The notes below the pieces were generated by a model that saw only the letters and a list, made by a program, of their open reading frames with translations, was not told the DNA's origin and ran no database searches. DNA of 43,987 nucleotides, taken from the NCBI GenBank assembly GCA_012517875.1, contig JAAYUB010000006.1:1-43987 (forward strand), read 5' to 3'. This DNA comes from Acidobacteriota bacterium. Lineage in GTDB: Bacteria > Acidobacteriota > JAAYUB01. The translations under genes were made by a program, and so were the position numbers. This document shows positions 18,178 through 27,280 of the stretch, piece after piece. Numbering within the stretch: position 1 is the stretch's first letter; each line of letters begins with the position of its first letter.

Positions 18178-19716
18178 TTACCGAGGCTCTCGGGCGGTCG
18201 GGCGATCGCGCCGGATCTCCCGGACCACTTCACCGTCCGGGCGCCGGATCCGCACGATCAGGGGCATCTGCCCGGGGAGACTGTGGGTGGCGCAGCCGTA
18301 GCACGGATCGTAGGCCCGAAACGCCATCTCGATCATGTTCAGGATGCCTTCCTTCACCTCACCGCCGTGCTGGATCAGGTTCTGGGCCGCCTTCTTGACC
18401 GACATGCAGATGGCGGCATTGTTGTTGGTGGTGCCCACGATGAGATTGGCTTTCTTGACGATGCCCTTGTCATCGGTGACGTAGTGGTGGGTCAGGGTGC
18501 CGCGGGGCGCCTCCACGATGCCCACCCCCTCGCGGGGTGTGCCCAGGCAGGGCGTCCGGTAGTTCTCCAGGTGGGTGATCTCCGGATTCTGGACCAGCTC
18601 CAGCGACCGCTCGGCGGCGTTGATCAACTCCACCACCCGCGCCCAGTGGATGGCCAGGGTGTGGTGGACCGGCGTCCGGCCGCTCCGGTCGCCGGTGAGG
18701 GTCTCGAAGTACTCCTCGTAGGCCTCCTGCGCCACGGGCGTGCTCATGCCGTCGGCGGCGTTGAGGCGCGCTTGGGGCGTCGCCCGGTAGACGCCCGACT
18801 CCTTGCCGTCCACCAGCCCCTTCCACCCCACTCCCTTGATATAGGGAAACTTCAGGTAGCTCCACGGCTCCACCCGTTCGGCGATATGGTCCATGTACTC
18901 GTGGGGGGCGTACCGGCAGAACTCCGCCCCGTCGGGATCCACCACCCGAACCTTCCCGTCGTAGAAGTTGACCTTGTTGTTTTCGTCCACCAGCCCCATG
19001 GAGTACGTCCGGTGGATGTAGGGGCCGTTGACGATGAGGTCCAGGTATTTCGGGTTGGCTAAGACCACATCCCGGAACAGCTTGAGGGTGAACTTGCCGA
19101 ACTCCACCATCCAGCGGGCGATCTCCTCGAGCCGGTCGCGTTCCGCCTTGCTGATGGGCTTGCTCATCCCGCCGGGGATCGCGTTGACCGGATTGACCCG
19201 CTTGCCGCCGAAGATGGCGGCCGCCTCGTGACCCCAGGCGCGGCACTGGATCACCTGGCCGCCGATCTCCACCCCCACCTTGCCGATCACCCCGATGATG
19301 TTGCGCGTGGCGGGATCGGAGTCGGGCCCCATGACGAAGTCGGGGGCGCCCAGGGCATAGAAATGGGTGGTGTGGTCTGTGACGTAGAAGATGTTGTACT
19401 GAAGCTCCCGGAGCATTTTGGCGGTGGGCGTCAACTCCACCCCGTACACAGCGTCGCACGCCTTGGCGCTGGCCATGTGATGGGCTTCGGGGCAGACGCC
19501 GCAGATTCGGGGAGTGATGCGGGGCAGGTCCTCCACCGGCCGGCCCTCGCAGAATTTCTCGAATCCGCGCAGTTCGGGCACCTGGAAGAAGCAGTCGGCG
19601 ACGGCGCCCTCGGCATCGAGAAAAATGTCGATCTTCCCGTGTCCCTCGAGGCGGGTGATGGGATCGATGCTGATCCGCCGGTAGCCTTCCTTTGTGTGAG
19701 CGTGTGGCGTGGTCAT
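18178..19716 (-). CDS. mvhA: [NiFe]-hydrogenase large subunit, group 3c (MvhA-type)
   Basis: 512 aa catalytic subunit holding the Ni-Fe site. The N-terminal L1 motif is RICGVCPEAH (C72, C75). The C-terminal L2 motif is DPCYGCATH (C472, C475, H478). Both inner ligands are cysteine codons, not selenocysteine. After His478 there are 34 residues (SLPGQMPL...REPR) that the operon's maturation protease would be expected to remove. The subgroup is inferred from co-occurrence with mvhG, mvhD and hdrA, the arrangement of F420-non-reducing/Hdr-linked hydrogenases. The start is ATG at 19716 with AGGAGG upstream. It oxidises or evolves H2 in the cytoplasm, passing electrons to MvhG. Confidence 0.95.
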   Translation of the reverse strand: MTTPHAHTKEGYRRISIDPITRLEGHGKIDIFLDAEGAVADCFFQVPELRGFEKFCEGRPVEDLPRITPRICGVCPEAHHMASAKACDAVYGVELTPTAKMLRELQYNIFYVTDHTTHFYALGAPDFVMGPDSDPATRNIIGVIGKVGVEIGGQVIQCRAWGHEAAAIFGGKRVNPVNAIPGGMSKPISKAERDRLEEIARWMVEFGKFTLKLFRDVVLANPKYLDLIVNGPYIHRTYSMGLVDENNKVNFYDGKVRVVDPDGAEFCRYAPHEYMDHIAERVEPWSYLKFPYIKGVGWKGLVDGKESGVYRATPQARLNAADGMSTPVAQEAYEEYFETLTGDRSGRTPVHHTLAIHWARVVELINAAERSLELVQNPEITHLENYRTPCLGTPREGVGIVEAPRGTLTHHYVTDDKGIVKKANLIVGTTNNNAAICMSVKKAAQNLIQHGGEVKEGILNMIEMAFRAYDPCYGCATHSLPGQMPLIVRIRRPDGEVVREIRRDRPTAREPR

Positions 19717-19726
19717 CGCGCCCTCC

Positions 19727-20716
19727 TTACTTGCGGGCCTTCAGGTGGCTGGACCCCAGGGTGAACCGGTAGAAGGTGCCCACCGGATCGGCGATCTGGT
19801 CGATCATCGCCTGGGCCTGTTCCTCGGTCCGGGCGTCCAGCATCGAGGCGATGGCGCTGACCATGGCCGTGCCCTGGTCCACCACGTCGCCGGCGGGGCC
19901 GTAGCATCCCTCGCACGGCATGCCCGCCTGGGGGCAGAGCGCGCCGCACCCGCTGCGGGTGGCCGGGCCGACGCACAGGTAGCCCTGCTCCAGCAGGCAC
20001 CAGTTCGGCTCCGGGATGGAGGTGTGCACCCGTTTGAACTCCTTGATCCGGACCTGACGTTTTTCCAGCTTGCACTCGTCGCAGACGGCCTTGTCGAAGC
20101 AGGCCACCTTGACGTTCCGGTTCTGCAGCGGCACCTGGCCGCCCGCCAGCGCCAGGATGGCCTCCCAGACCCGGTCGGACTGCGGCGGACAACCCGGAAT
20201 TTCGTAGTCGACGGGAACCACGTCCTTGAGACGCAACACCTGGGGGTAGAACCGCGGGATCTCCAGGTCGCCGTATTCGGACGGCGTGACCGGCTGGGGC
20301 TCCACGCCCGCCGGATTGTCGATGGACGGGTTGTCGTGGTAGCTGGCGTTGAAGATGCCCTTGACCGTCTTCAGGTTGGCCAGGGCCGGAATCCCTCCGT
20401 CCGCGGCGCACTGGCCGTAAGCGACAAGGGACTTGCTCTTCCGACGCAGCAGCCGGGCCACCTCCTCCTGCTCCGAGTTGCGGATGCCGCCGTTGTAGAA
20501 GCAGAGATCGATGTACCCGTCCGGATAGTTGCGGACATCCTCGTACTTGAAGTCGGCGGCGCAGGGCCAGAAGACCACGTCGGCGATCTTGATCAGCTCC
20601 AGCAGGTTGGGCCCGATCTCCAGCAGTGAGATGTCGCAGACGCCGCAGCTGGCGGCCCAGTACTTCGCGATCTTCAATTTCGCGGCCGGAGTCGCGGTGT
20701 TCGGGTTGGTGCTCAT
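19727..20716 (-). CDS. mvhG: [NiFe]-hydrogenase small subunit (MvhG-type)
   Basis: 329 aa electron-transfer subunit. The proximal cluster motif is CGVCDISLLE (C24, C27); further ligands are in YGQCAADGGIPA and VDYEIPGCPPQ. The later cysteine groups (VCDECKLEKRQ, WCLLEQGYLCVGPATRSGCGALCPQAG, PCEGCYG) would carry the medial and distal [4Fe-4S] clusters. There is no twin-arginine signal, so the enzyme is cytoplasmic. ATG at 20716 is one base after the mvhD stop, and the gene ends 10 bp before mvhA, so mvhD-G-A are tightly coupled. Confidence 0.94.
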   Translation of the reverse strand: MSTNPNTATPAAKLKIAKYWAASCGVCDISLLEIGPNLLELIKIADVVFWPCAADFKYEDVRNYPDGYIDLCFYNGGIRNSEQEEVARLLRRKSKSLVAYGQCAADGGIPALANLKTVKGIFNASYHDNPSIDNPAGVEPQPVTPSEYGDLEIPRFYPQVLRLKDVVPVDYEIPGCPPQSDRVWEAILALAGGQVPLQNRNVKVACFDKAVCDECKLEKRQVRIKEFKRVHTSIPEPNWCLLEQGYLCVGPATRSGCGALCPQAGMPCEGCYGPAGDVVDQGTAMVSAIASMLDARTEEQAQAMIDQIADPVGTFYRFTLGSSHLKARK

Positions 20717-20717
20717 G

Positions 20718-21230
20718 TCACTCTCCCCACGCCTTGAGATCCATGCCGTGGCCGACGCCGCGGGTCCGCATCAGGCCGGGCCAGTCGAGGGGGCCGAGCC
20801 GGCGGACCTGCTCGGTGATCTCCGCGACCAGCTTGGAGAACTTCTCGCCCTCGGCCGCGCTGACCCATTCGTGCCGGAACCGCTCGGGCTCGATCCCCAG
20901 GTCCAGCAGGATCCGTTTCAAGAGCGGCATGCGGGCCATGGTCTTGTGGTTGCCGGTGATGTAGTGGCAGTCGCCGATGTGGCAGCCGCAGACCAGCACG
21001 CCGTCGGCGCCGCGGGCGAAGGCGGTGGTGACCAGCTCCGGGTCGATCCGGCCGGAGCACATCACCCGGATGATGTCCACGTTGGGCGGGTACTTCATCC
21101 GGGCGGTGCCGGCCATGTCGGCCCCGGTGTAGGAACACCAGTAGCAGAGGAAGCCGATGATGCGCGGCTGCCAGTCCGGCCCGGCCGCCGGGCGGGTGTC
21201 GGTGGACGCGGTGTTCGCCGGTTCACTCAT
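20718..21230 (-). CDS. mvhD: MvhD/FlpD-type [2Fe-2S] electron-transfer subunit
   Basis: 170 aa. It contains the MvhD-family cysteines in order: GFLCYWCSYTGAD, RVMCSGR and VCGCHIGDCHYITGN, which hold a [2Fe-2S] cluster. In characterised complexes this protein connects the hydrogenase to HdrA. Here it lies directly between hdrA and mvhG, overlapping the end of hdrA by eight bases. About 17 disordered N-terminal residues precede the domain, and the C-terminus (EKFSKLVAEITEQVRRLG) is helical. ATG at 21230 follows GGAGG closely. Confidence 0.93.
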   Translation of the reverse strand: MSEPANTASTDTRPAAGPDWQPRIIGFLCYWCSYTGADMAGTARMKYPPNVDIIRVMCSGRIDPELVTTAFARGADGVLVCGCHIGDCHYITGNHKTMARMPLLKRILLDLGIEPERFRHEWVSAAEGEKFSKLVAEITEQVRRLGPLDWPGLMRTRGVGHGMDLKAWGE

Positions 21231-23277
21231 GGGAGCCTCCAGTCGGAAGGGGTGCCGGCATCATGTCGGCCAGCAGCATTTCCACCTCGGCCATGACCTG
21301 CGTGTCGGTGAAGCCGAACTGCTGGATGGCGTTGCTGGGGCAGGTGGCGGCGCAGGTGCCGCAGCCGGTGCAGAGCGCCTCGTTGATGACGGCCACACCC
21401 TTTCGCGGATCGCGGGTGATGGCCTCGTAGGGGCACACGGTCAGGCAGGTCTGGCAGCCGGAGCAGCGGTCTTCGTTCACGCGGGCGATGAAGGGGTCCA
21501 TCTCCACCTGGCCCTGGGCGATGAGCGCCGCCGCTTTGGACGCGGCGGCGGCGGCCGCGGCGCTGCATTCGGTGATGTCCATGGGCCCCTGGCAGGAACC
21601 GGCCAGGAAGACGCCCGAAACCGCCAGCTCCACCGGCCGCAGCTTCGGATGCACCTCGAGGAGGAAGCTGTCGTAGCCCACCGCGCACTTGTACATGTCG
21701 ACCAGTTCGGAGATGTCGTGCGGGATCACGCCCGTGGCCAGAACGACCACGTCAACGGGAACCTCGACATCCAGCCGGTTGGTCAGCAGGTCCTGCACCA
21801 TGACCACCACCGGCCGTTCGCCGCGCGGATCGTGGCGCACCTTGGGCAGCCGCCGCGGATCGTACCGGATAAAGCGCACGCCCCGCTCCGACGCACGCTC
21901 ATAGTAATTCTCGTGTCCGCGCCCGTAAGTGCGGATGTCCTGGTAGATGTCGTAGATGACGACGTCGGGGAACCGGTCGATGATCTCGTTCGCCTGGTGC
22001 AGGGTGGCCGTGCAGCAGGTCCGGGCGCAGTAATCGTTCACCTTGCCGGAGGGCTGGGGCATGTTGATCCCCTCGTACTGACGCGCGCCGGCGCAGTGGA
22101 TGAAGGCCATGGATTTGACCGGCCGGCCGTTCAGCACGAGCTGGCCGGCGGTGGGCCCCTCGGGATCCAGGATGCGGATGAGCTGCTGCAGGGTGATCAC
22201 CTCGGGGAAAATACCGGAACCGTATTCGCCGAACATCGGCTCGTACGGATCGTAACCAGTGGCCAGCACGATCACGCCGGAGTGGATCTCGATCTCCTGC
22301 GGCTCCTGCGACAGGTCGATCCCCTTCCCGCCCACCACGGACAGGCACTTGCCGCACTTGGTGCAAGACCGCCAGTCGATGGCCGGCATCTGCGGCCAGC
22401 AGCCGGGATAGGGCATGTAGATGGCCTTGCGGCGGGTCAGCCCGAAGTTGTACTCGGAGATGGTCTCCTCGGGGCACGCGGCCATGGCGATGCCCACCTG
22501 GGTCAGGCGCTTGTCCACTCCCCGCGGCGAGATCCGGAGCCGGGTCCGGAAATCACCCACGATGCCGGAGCTGGACATCACCTGGGCGCCGGTGTGGACG
22601 GTGACGAGGGGGTGATGCACCACTTCGGCGATCAGCTTGCCCAACAGCTCCTTGGCGTCCTCGTTGGAAGGGAAGAGCGTGTAGAGCTGAGCCATCCGCC
22701 CGCCGAGGAAGGGGGTGTTCTCCACCAGCGTCACCCGCATGCCGCGCTTGGCCAGGTCGCGGGTCGCGACGAGGCCGGCCACGCCGCCGCCGATGACCAG
22801 GGCGGACGGGTGGATCATGATCCGGCGCTTGGCGAGCGGCTGCAGGTGGCGGATCCGGCCCACCGCCGCCCGGACGAGGCGGGTGGCCTTGAGGGTGGCC
22901 GCCGCCTTGTCCTCCACCACCCACGACACCTGCTCGCGGATATTCACATGCTCGAAGAGGTACTGGTTCAGCCCGGCCCGGCTCAGCGCCCGGCGGAAGG
23001 TCAGTTGGTGGAGCGTGGGGGAGCAGGCCGCAACGATGACGCGGTTCAGGCCCAGCTCGCGGATCTTTTCCTCGATGAGCATCTGGCCGGGATCCTAGCA
23101 CATGAACATGTGCGTTGTGGACAGGACGACATCGGGAAGCCGGCCCACCTCCTCGGCCACCCGTCGGACATCCACCACGTCGGAGATGTTGCCGCCGCAG
23201 TGGCAGATGAAGACACCGATGCGAATGGCTTCAGCGGGGGGAGACTGGGGGCGGTGCGGGGGTCGGTCAGCCGTCAT
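21223..23277 (-). CDS. hdrA: HdrA-like FAD/Fe-S subunit interrupted by an in-frame TAG
   Basis: Read as one frame from MTADRPP (23277, GGAGGG upstream), this is 684 codons with a TAG at codon 61. Codons 1-60 encode the N-terminal HdrA domain (RIGVFICHCGGNISD...HMFMC). After the TAG the same frame resumes at DPGQMLIEEKI and runs intact: NRVIVAACSPTLHQ; the FAD motif GGGVAGLVATRDLAKRG; WRSCTKCGKC; CAGARQYEG; YCARTCCTATLHQ; and two C-terminal ferredoxin clusters (CSGCQTCLTVCP, CTGCGTCAATCP). HdrA holds the FAD at the branch point of Hdr complexes. Re-initiation at ATG 23082 would give 619 aa lacking the CHCGG cluster domain, with no good ribosome site. It could be a point mutation, a sequencing error or read-through. 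The gene is otherwise under normal constraint and leads the operon. Confidence 0.88.
23095..23097 (-). other. In-frame amber codon inside hdrA
   Basis: The minus-strand codons run ATG TTC ATG TGC TAG GAT CCC GGC CAG. HdrA-family proteins usually have a serine at this place (C-S-D-P-G-Q, from memory of the family). TCG to TAG is one base change. Confidence 0.85.
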
Positions 23278-23319
23278 ACGTCCCTCCTGCCCGGTTCGAC
23301 CGGCGCGCGTTGTTTCCAT

Positions 23320-23352
23320 TCCCGGGATATAAAAACTCTTCTCCTCCCGGGA
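23320..23352. promoter_or_regulatory. Twin TCCCGGGA palindromes in the hdrA leader, possible operator
   Basis: Perfect 8 bp palindromes at 23320-23327 and 23345-23352 have centres 25 bp apart. The second extends to CTCCCGGGAG (23344-23353) inside a wider imperfect repeat TTCTCC-n5-GGAGAA (23339-23355). Both lie between the predicted -10 and the hdrA start, where a repressor or RNA structure could act. Confidence 0.4.
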
Positions 23353-23392
23353 GAACAAACTGTGATCGTATTTAGAACAATAAATTTCACCA

Positions 23393-23421
23393 AGTATAAA
23401 AAGCGGACAAAACAAATGCAA
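23393..23421 (-). promoter_or_regulatory. Predicted sigma-70 promoter of the hydrogenase operon
   Basis: On the minus strand: TTGCAT (23421-23416), a 17 bp AT-rich spacer and TATACT (23398-23393), about 116 bp upstream of the hdrA ATG. The 23278-23555 gap is clearly AT-richer than its surroundings. I saw no convincing sigma-54 (-24/-12) site in it, despite the adjacent sigma-54 activator gene. Confidence 0.55.
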
Positions 23422-23555
23422 GCGAAACGTGGAAAAATGTACCCCGCGGCCGCAGGTCGGCTACAAATGCAACACGACTTGATCTGTGGACTCATTCAGT
23501 CGAAAAGCCGCGCCCCCTCGATCACGGGGGGAGGCGTCTGTCCGCAGGCCGCGGT

Positions 23556-24509
23556 TCAGAGGCCGTAAAGTCGGCGTTTTTCCAGCAGCGTCTTGCGATG
23601 GATGCCCAGGATTCTCGCCGCCTCCCCCTTGCGGCCGCCGGTGGCCCGCAGCACCCGCACAATGTGATCCCGTTCCACCTCGGCCAGCGACCGGAGACGG
23701 TTCGCCGCCGCGTCCGCCCCGGGCTGGGCCGGCAGCTCGGACCGCGGCACCGCCGCACCCGGGTAGAGCAGCACCCAGCGCCGCACCAGATTCTGCAGCT
23801 CCCGGACGTTGCCGGGGAATGGATGGCGGGCGAGCTGGTGCACGAAGTCGGGCGCCAGCTCCGGCTCGGCCGCGCGCGCCCGGCGCGCCTCGGTCCGGAT
23901 GCAGAAAGCCAGCCAGTCGGGGAAACCGGCGGGATCGTCGCGCAGCGGCGGCAGTCCCAGCGCGAACAGGGCCAGACGGTAGTAGAGCTCCTGCCGCAGG
24001 ACGCCCCGGCGGACCAGCTCGCCCGGCTCGCCCTGGGTCAGTCCGATGAAGCGGGTGTCGAGGACGATCTCGGCACGTCCGCCCATGGGCGTGAAGCGCC
24101 CCTGCTCCACCACGCGCAGGAGCTTGGCCTGTGCCGCAAGCGAGAGCGAATCCAGCTCATCGAACACCAGAGTGCCGCCGTTGGCCTGCAGCAGCCAGCC
24201 GTCGTGATCGTCGGCGGCGCCGGTGAAGGCACCGCGGACGTAGCCGAACAGCTCGGTTTCGATGAGCGGATCGGGCAGCGACGCGCAGCCGATTTCGATG
24301 TACGGGCCGTCGCGGCGGGAGCTCAGACGGTGGGCCAGGTAGGCGAACAGGTTCTTGCCGGTGCCGCTCTCCCCCCAGATGAGGCAGGTGGTGTCGGCGG
24401 CGGCGATCCGGCGCAGGGTGTCAAACACCGTCCGGAGTGGCCCCGCCCCGATGTGCACCTCGGCGGCCAGCTCCGGCGGAATCACGCCCGCGGATTCGGG
24501 CGGCGGCAT
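23556..24509 (-). CDS. Sigma-54-dependent activator lacking a sensor domain
   Basis: 317 aa. It consists almost entirely of the AAA+ sigma-54 interaction domain and a Fis-type DNA-binding domain. Visible motifs are GESGTGKNLFAY (Walker A), GAFTGA (sigma-54 contact loop), LVFDELDSL (Walker B), HPFPGNVRELQNLV and a C-terminal helix-turn-helix (GEAARILGIHRKTLLEKRRLYGL). Only about 20 residues precede the AAA+ domain, so there is no receiver, GAF or PAS domain; control must come from its level, a partner protein or another input. It lies 12 bp after rsfS and 278 bp before hdrA on the same strand, so it is a candidate regulator of the hydrogenase operon. A GGAGG site precedes the ATG. Confidence 0.9.
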   Translation of the reverse strand: MPPPESAGVIPPELAAEVHIGAGPLRTVFDTLRRIAAADTTCLIWGESGTGKNLFAYLAHRLSSRRDGPYIEIGCASLPDPLIETELFGYVRGAFTGAADDHDGWLLQANGGTLVFDELDSLSLAAQAKLLRVVEQGRFTPMGGRAEIVLDTRFIGLTQGEPGELVRRGVLRQELYYRLALFALGLPPLRDDPAGFPDWLAFCIRTEARRARAAEPELAPDFVHQLARHPFPGNVRELQNLVRRWVLLYPGAAVPRSELPAQPGADAAANRLRSLAEVERDHIVRVLRATGGRKGEAARILGIHRKTLLEKRRLYGL

Positions 24510-24521
24510 GGCGCCTCCTCG

Positions 24522-24862
24522 TCAGGGCAGCGCGCGGACGTCCACGACCTTGCCGTCCGCCCAGAGCCGCTCGAGTTCGTAGTACTCTCGGGTTTCGATG
24601 GAAAAGATGTGGACGATGAAATCAAAGTAGTCGAGGAGCACCCACTCGGCGTTCTGATAGCCTTCGACATGGGCGGTCTCGATGCCCCGCTCCCCCAGTT
24701 TTTTCTGCAGTTCGTCGGCCAGCGTCTGGATGTGCTTCTCGTTGGCCCCCGAGCAGATGATGAAATAATTCGTGAAATTGGAGATTCTGGAGATGTCGAT
24801 GATCCGGACATCAATGGCTTTCTTGCTGTCCAGGATTTCGTGGATGGTGGCAAGTGTCTCTT

Positions 24863-24866
<4 letters not shown>
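24522..24866 (-). CDS. rsfS: Ribosomal silencing factor RsfS
   Basis: 114 aa, standard length. RsfS binds ribosomal protein L14 and blocks subunit joining when nutrients are scarce. Family features visible are ISNFTNYFIICSGANEKHIQTLADELQKKL, HVEGYQNAEWVLLDYFDFIVHIFS and the terminal YYELERLWADGK. Its ATG overlaps the nadD stop by four bases (ATGA), the widespread nadD-rsfS pairing. Confidence 0.95.
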
Positions 24867-26592
<1,726 letters not shown>

Positions 26593-26612
26593 TCAGGGGA
26601 AAGGAAACGGGT

Positions 26613-26873
26613 TTACTCGGCCTGGGGAATGATGCTCACAAACTTGCCGCGGCTGCCGCGATCGCGGAACGCCACGATCCCGGTCACCTTGGCGTACAGG
26701 GTGTCGTCCTTGCCGCGGCCGACGTTGAGGCCCGGCTTGAGCGGAGTGCCCCGCTGCCGGACCAGGATGCTGCCGCCGGAAACCAGCTGGCCGGCGAAGC
26801 GCTTGATCCCCAGTCGCTGCGAATGGCTGTCGCGCCCGTTTCTGGAGCTGCCCACACCTTTTTTATGTGCCAT
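26613..26873 (-). CDS. rpmA: 50S ribosomal protein L27
   Basis: 86 aa. The N-terminus [16 protein letters not shown] is typical of L27 types without a cleavable leader, and the body has RRFAGQ-like [22 protein letters not shown] and [14 protein letters not shown]. It reaches toward the peptidyl-transferase centre. It begins 7 bp after rplU and ends 35 bp before the terminator. Confidence 0.97.
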   Translation of the reverse strand: MAHKKGVGSSRNGRDSHSQRLGIKRFAGQLVSGGSILVRQRGTPLKPGLNVGRGKDDTLYAKVTGIVAFRDRGSRGKFVSIIPQAE

Positions 26874-26879
26874 GGCGTC

Positions 26880-27200
26880 TCACTCCGTCTTCATGGAAAT
26901 TTTGTCGATCTTCAGATCGGTGAACGGCTGCCGGTGACCATTGAAGCGTTTGTACTGCTTGCGGATTTTTTTCTTGAAGACGATCACCTTGTCTGCCTGG
27001 CCGTGCTCCATCACGGTCGCCTGAACGGCGGCGTTCTGGATGGTGGGGGTGCCCACCAAAACCGCGTCGTCGGTATCGAGCAACAGGACGTCGTCAATGG
27101 TGACGTGCTCGCCCACGGGAACGTCGAGCTGTTCCACCCGGACCACCTGCCCTTCTGCCGCCTTGTACTGCTTGCCGCCGGAACGAATGATCGCAAACAC
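26880..27200 (-). CDS. rplU: 50S ribosomal protein L21
   Basis: 106 aa. The protein has the L21 features IIRSGGKQYKAAEGQ at the start and VFKKKIRKQYKRFNGHRQPFT near the end. The start is GTG at 27200, 9 bp from GGAGG. It leads the rplU-rpmA operon behind a consensus promoter, and its ribosome site can pair with the bases just downstream of it. Confidence 0.96.
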   Translation of the reverse strand: MFAIIRSGGKQYKAAEGQVVRVEQLDVPVGEHVTIDDVLLLDTDDAVLVGTPTIQNAAVQATVMEHGQADKVIVFKKKIRKQYKRFNGHRQPFTDLKIDKISMKTE

Positions 27201-27201
27201 G

Positions 27202-27214
27202 GGAGGGTACCTCC
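27202..27214 (-). promoter_or_regulatory. Hairpin that masks the rplU ribosome binding site
   Basis: In the mRNA, GGAGG (the Shine-Dalgarno) is followed after three bases by CCTCC, then C and the GTG start. The 5 bp G-C-rich stem would hide the site, which suggests translational control of L21. Confidence 0.5.
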
Positions 27215-27233
27215 ATCGATTTTCGAGCGGTGG

Positions 27234-27262
27234 ATTATAGCCAGCCGCCAGGCGCTTGTCAA
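27234..27262 (-). promoter_or_regulatory. Consensus sigma-70 promoter of rplU-rpmA
   Basis: On the minus strand: TTGACA (27262-27257), 17 bp, TATAAT (27239-27234). Both hexamers match consensus exactly, as expected for a ribosomal protein operon. It starts 18 bp after the upstream cytochrome gene's stop. Confidence 0.85.
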
Positions 27263-27280
27263 CCGGAATGTTGCACGAAA

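Noticed and set aside
18178-18300. Selenocysteine in the hydrogenase large subunit
   Set aside because: The C-terminal metal ligands are both TGC codons; there is no in-frame TGA.
21223-23277. Genome-wide reassignment of TAG to a sense codon
   Set aside because: TAG ends the ImcH-like gene in a place where read-through would give a nonsensical fusion; one internal TAG is not enough evidence.
23095-23421. 108 aa ORF as a separate small gene
   Set aside because: Its conserved part is the N-terminal domain of HdrA, in phase with the downstream frame across the TAG.
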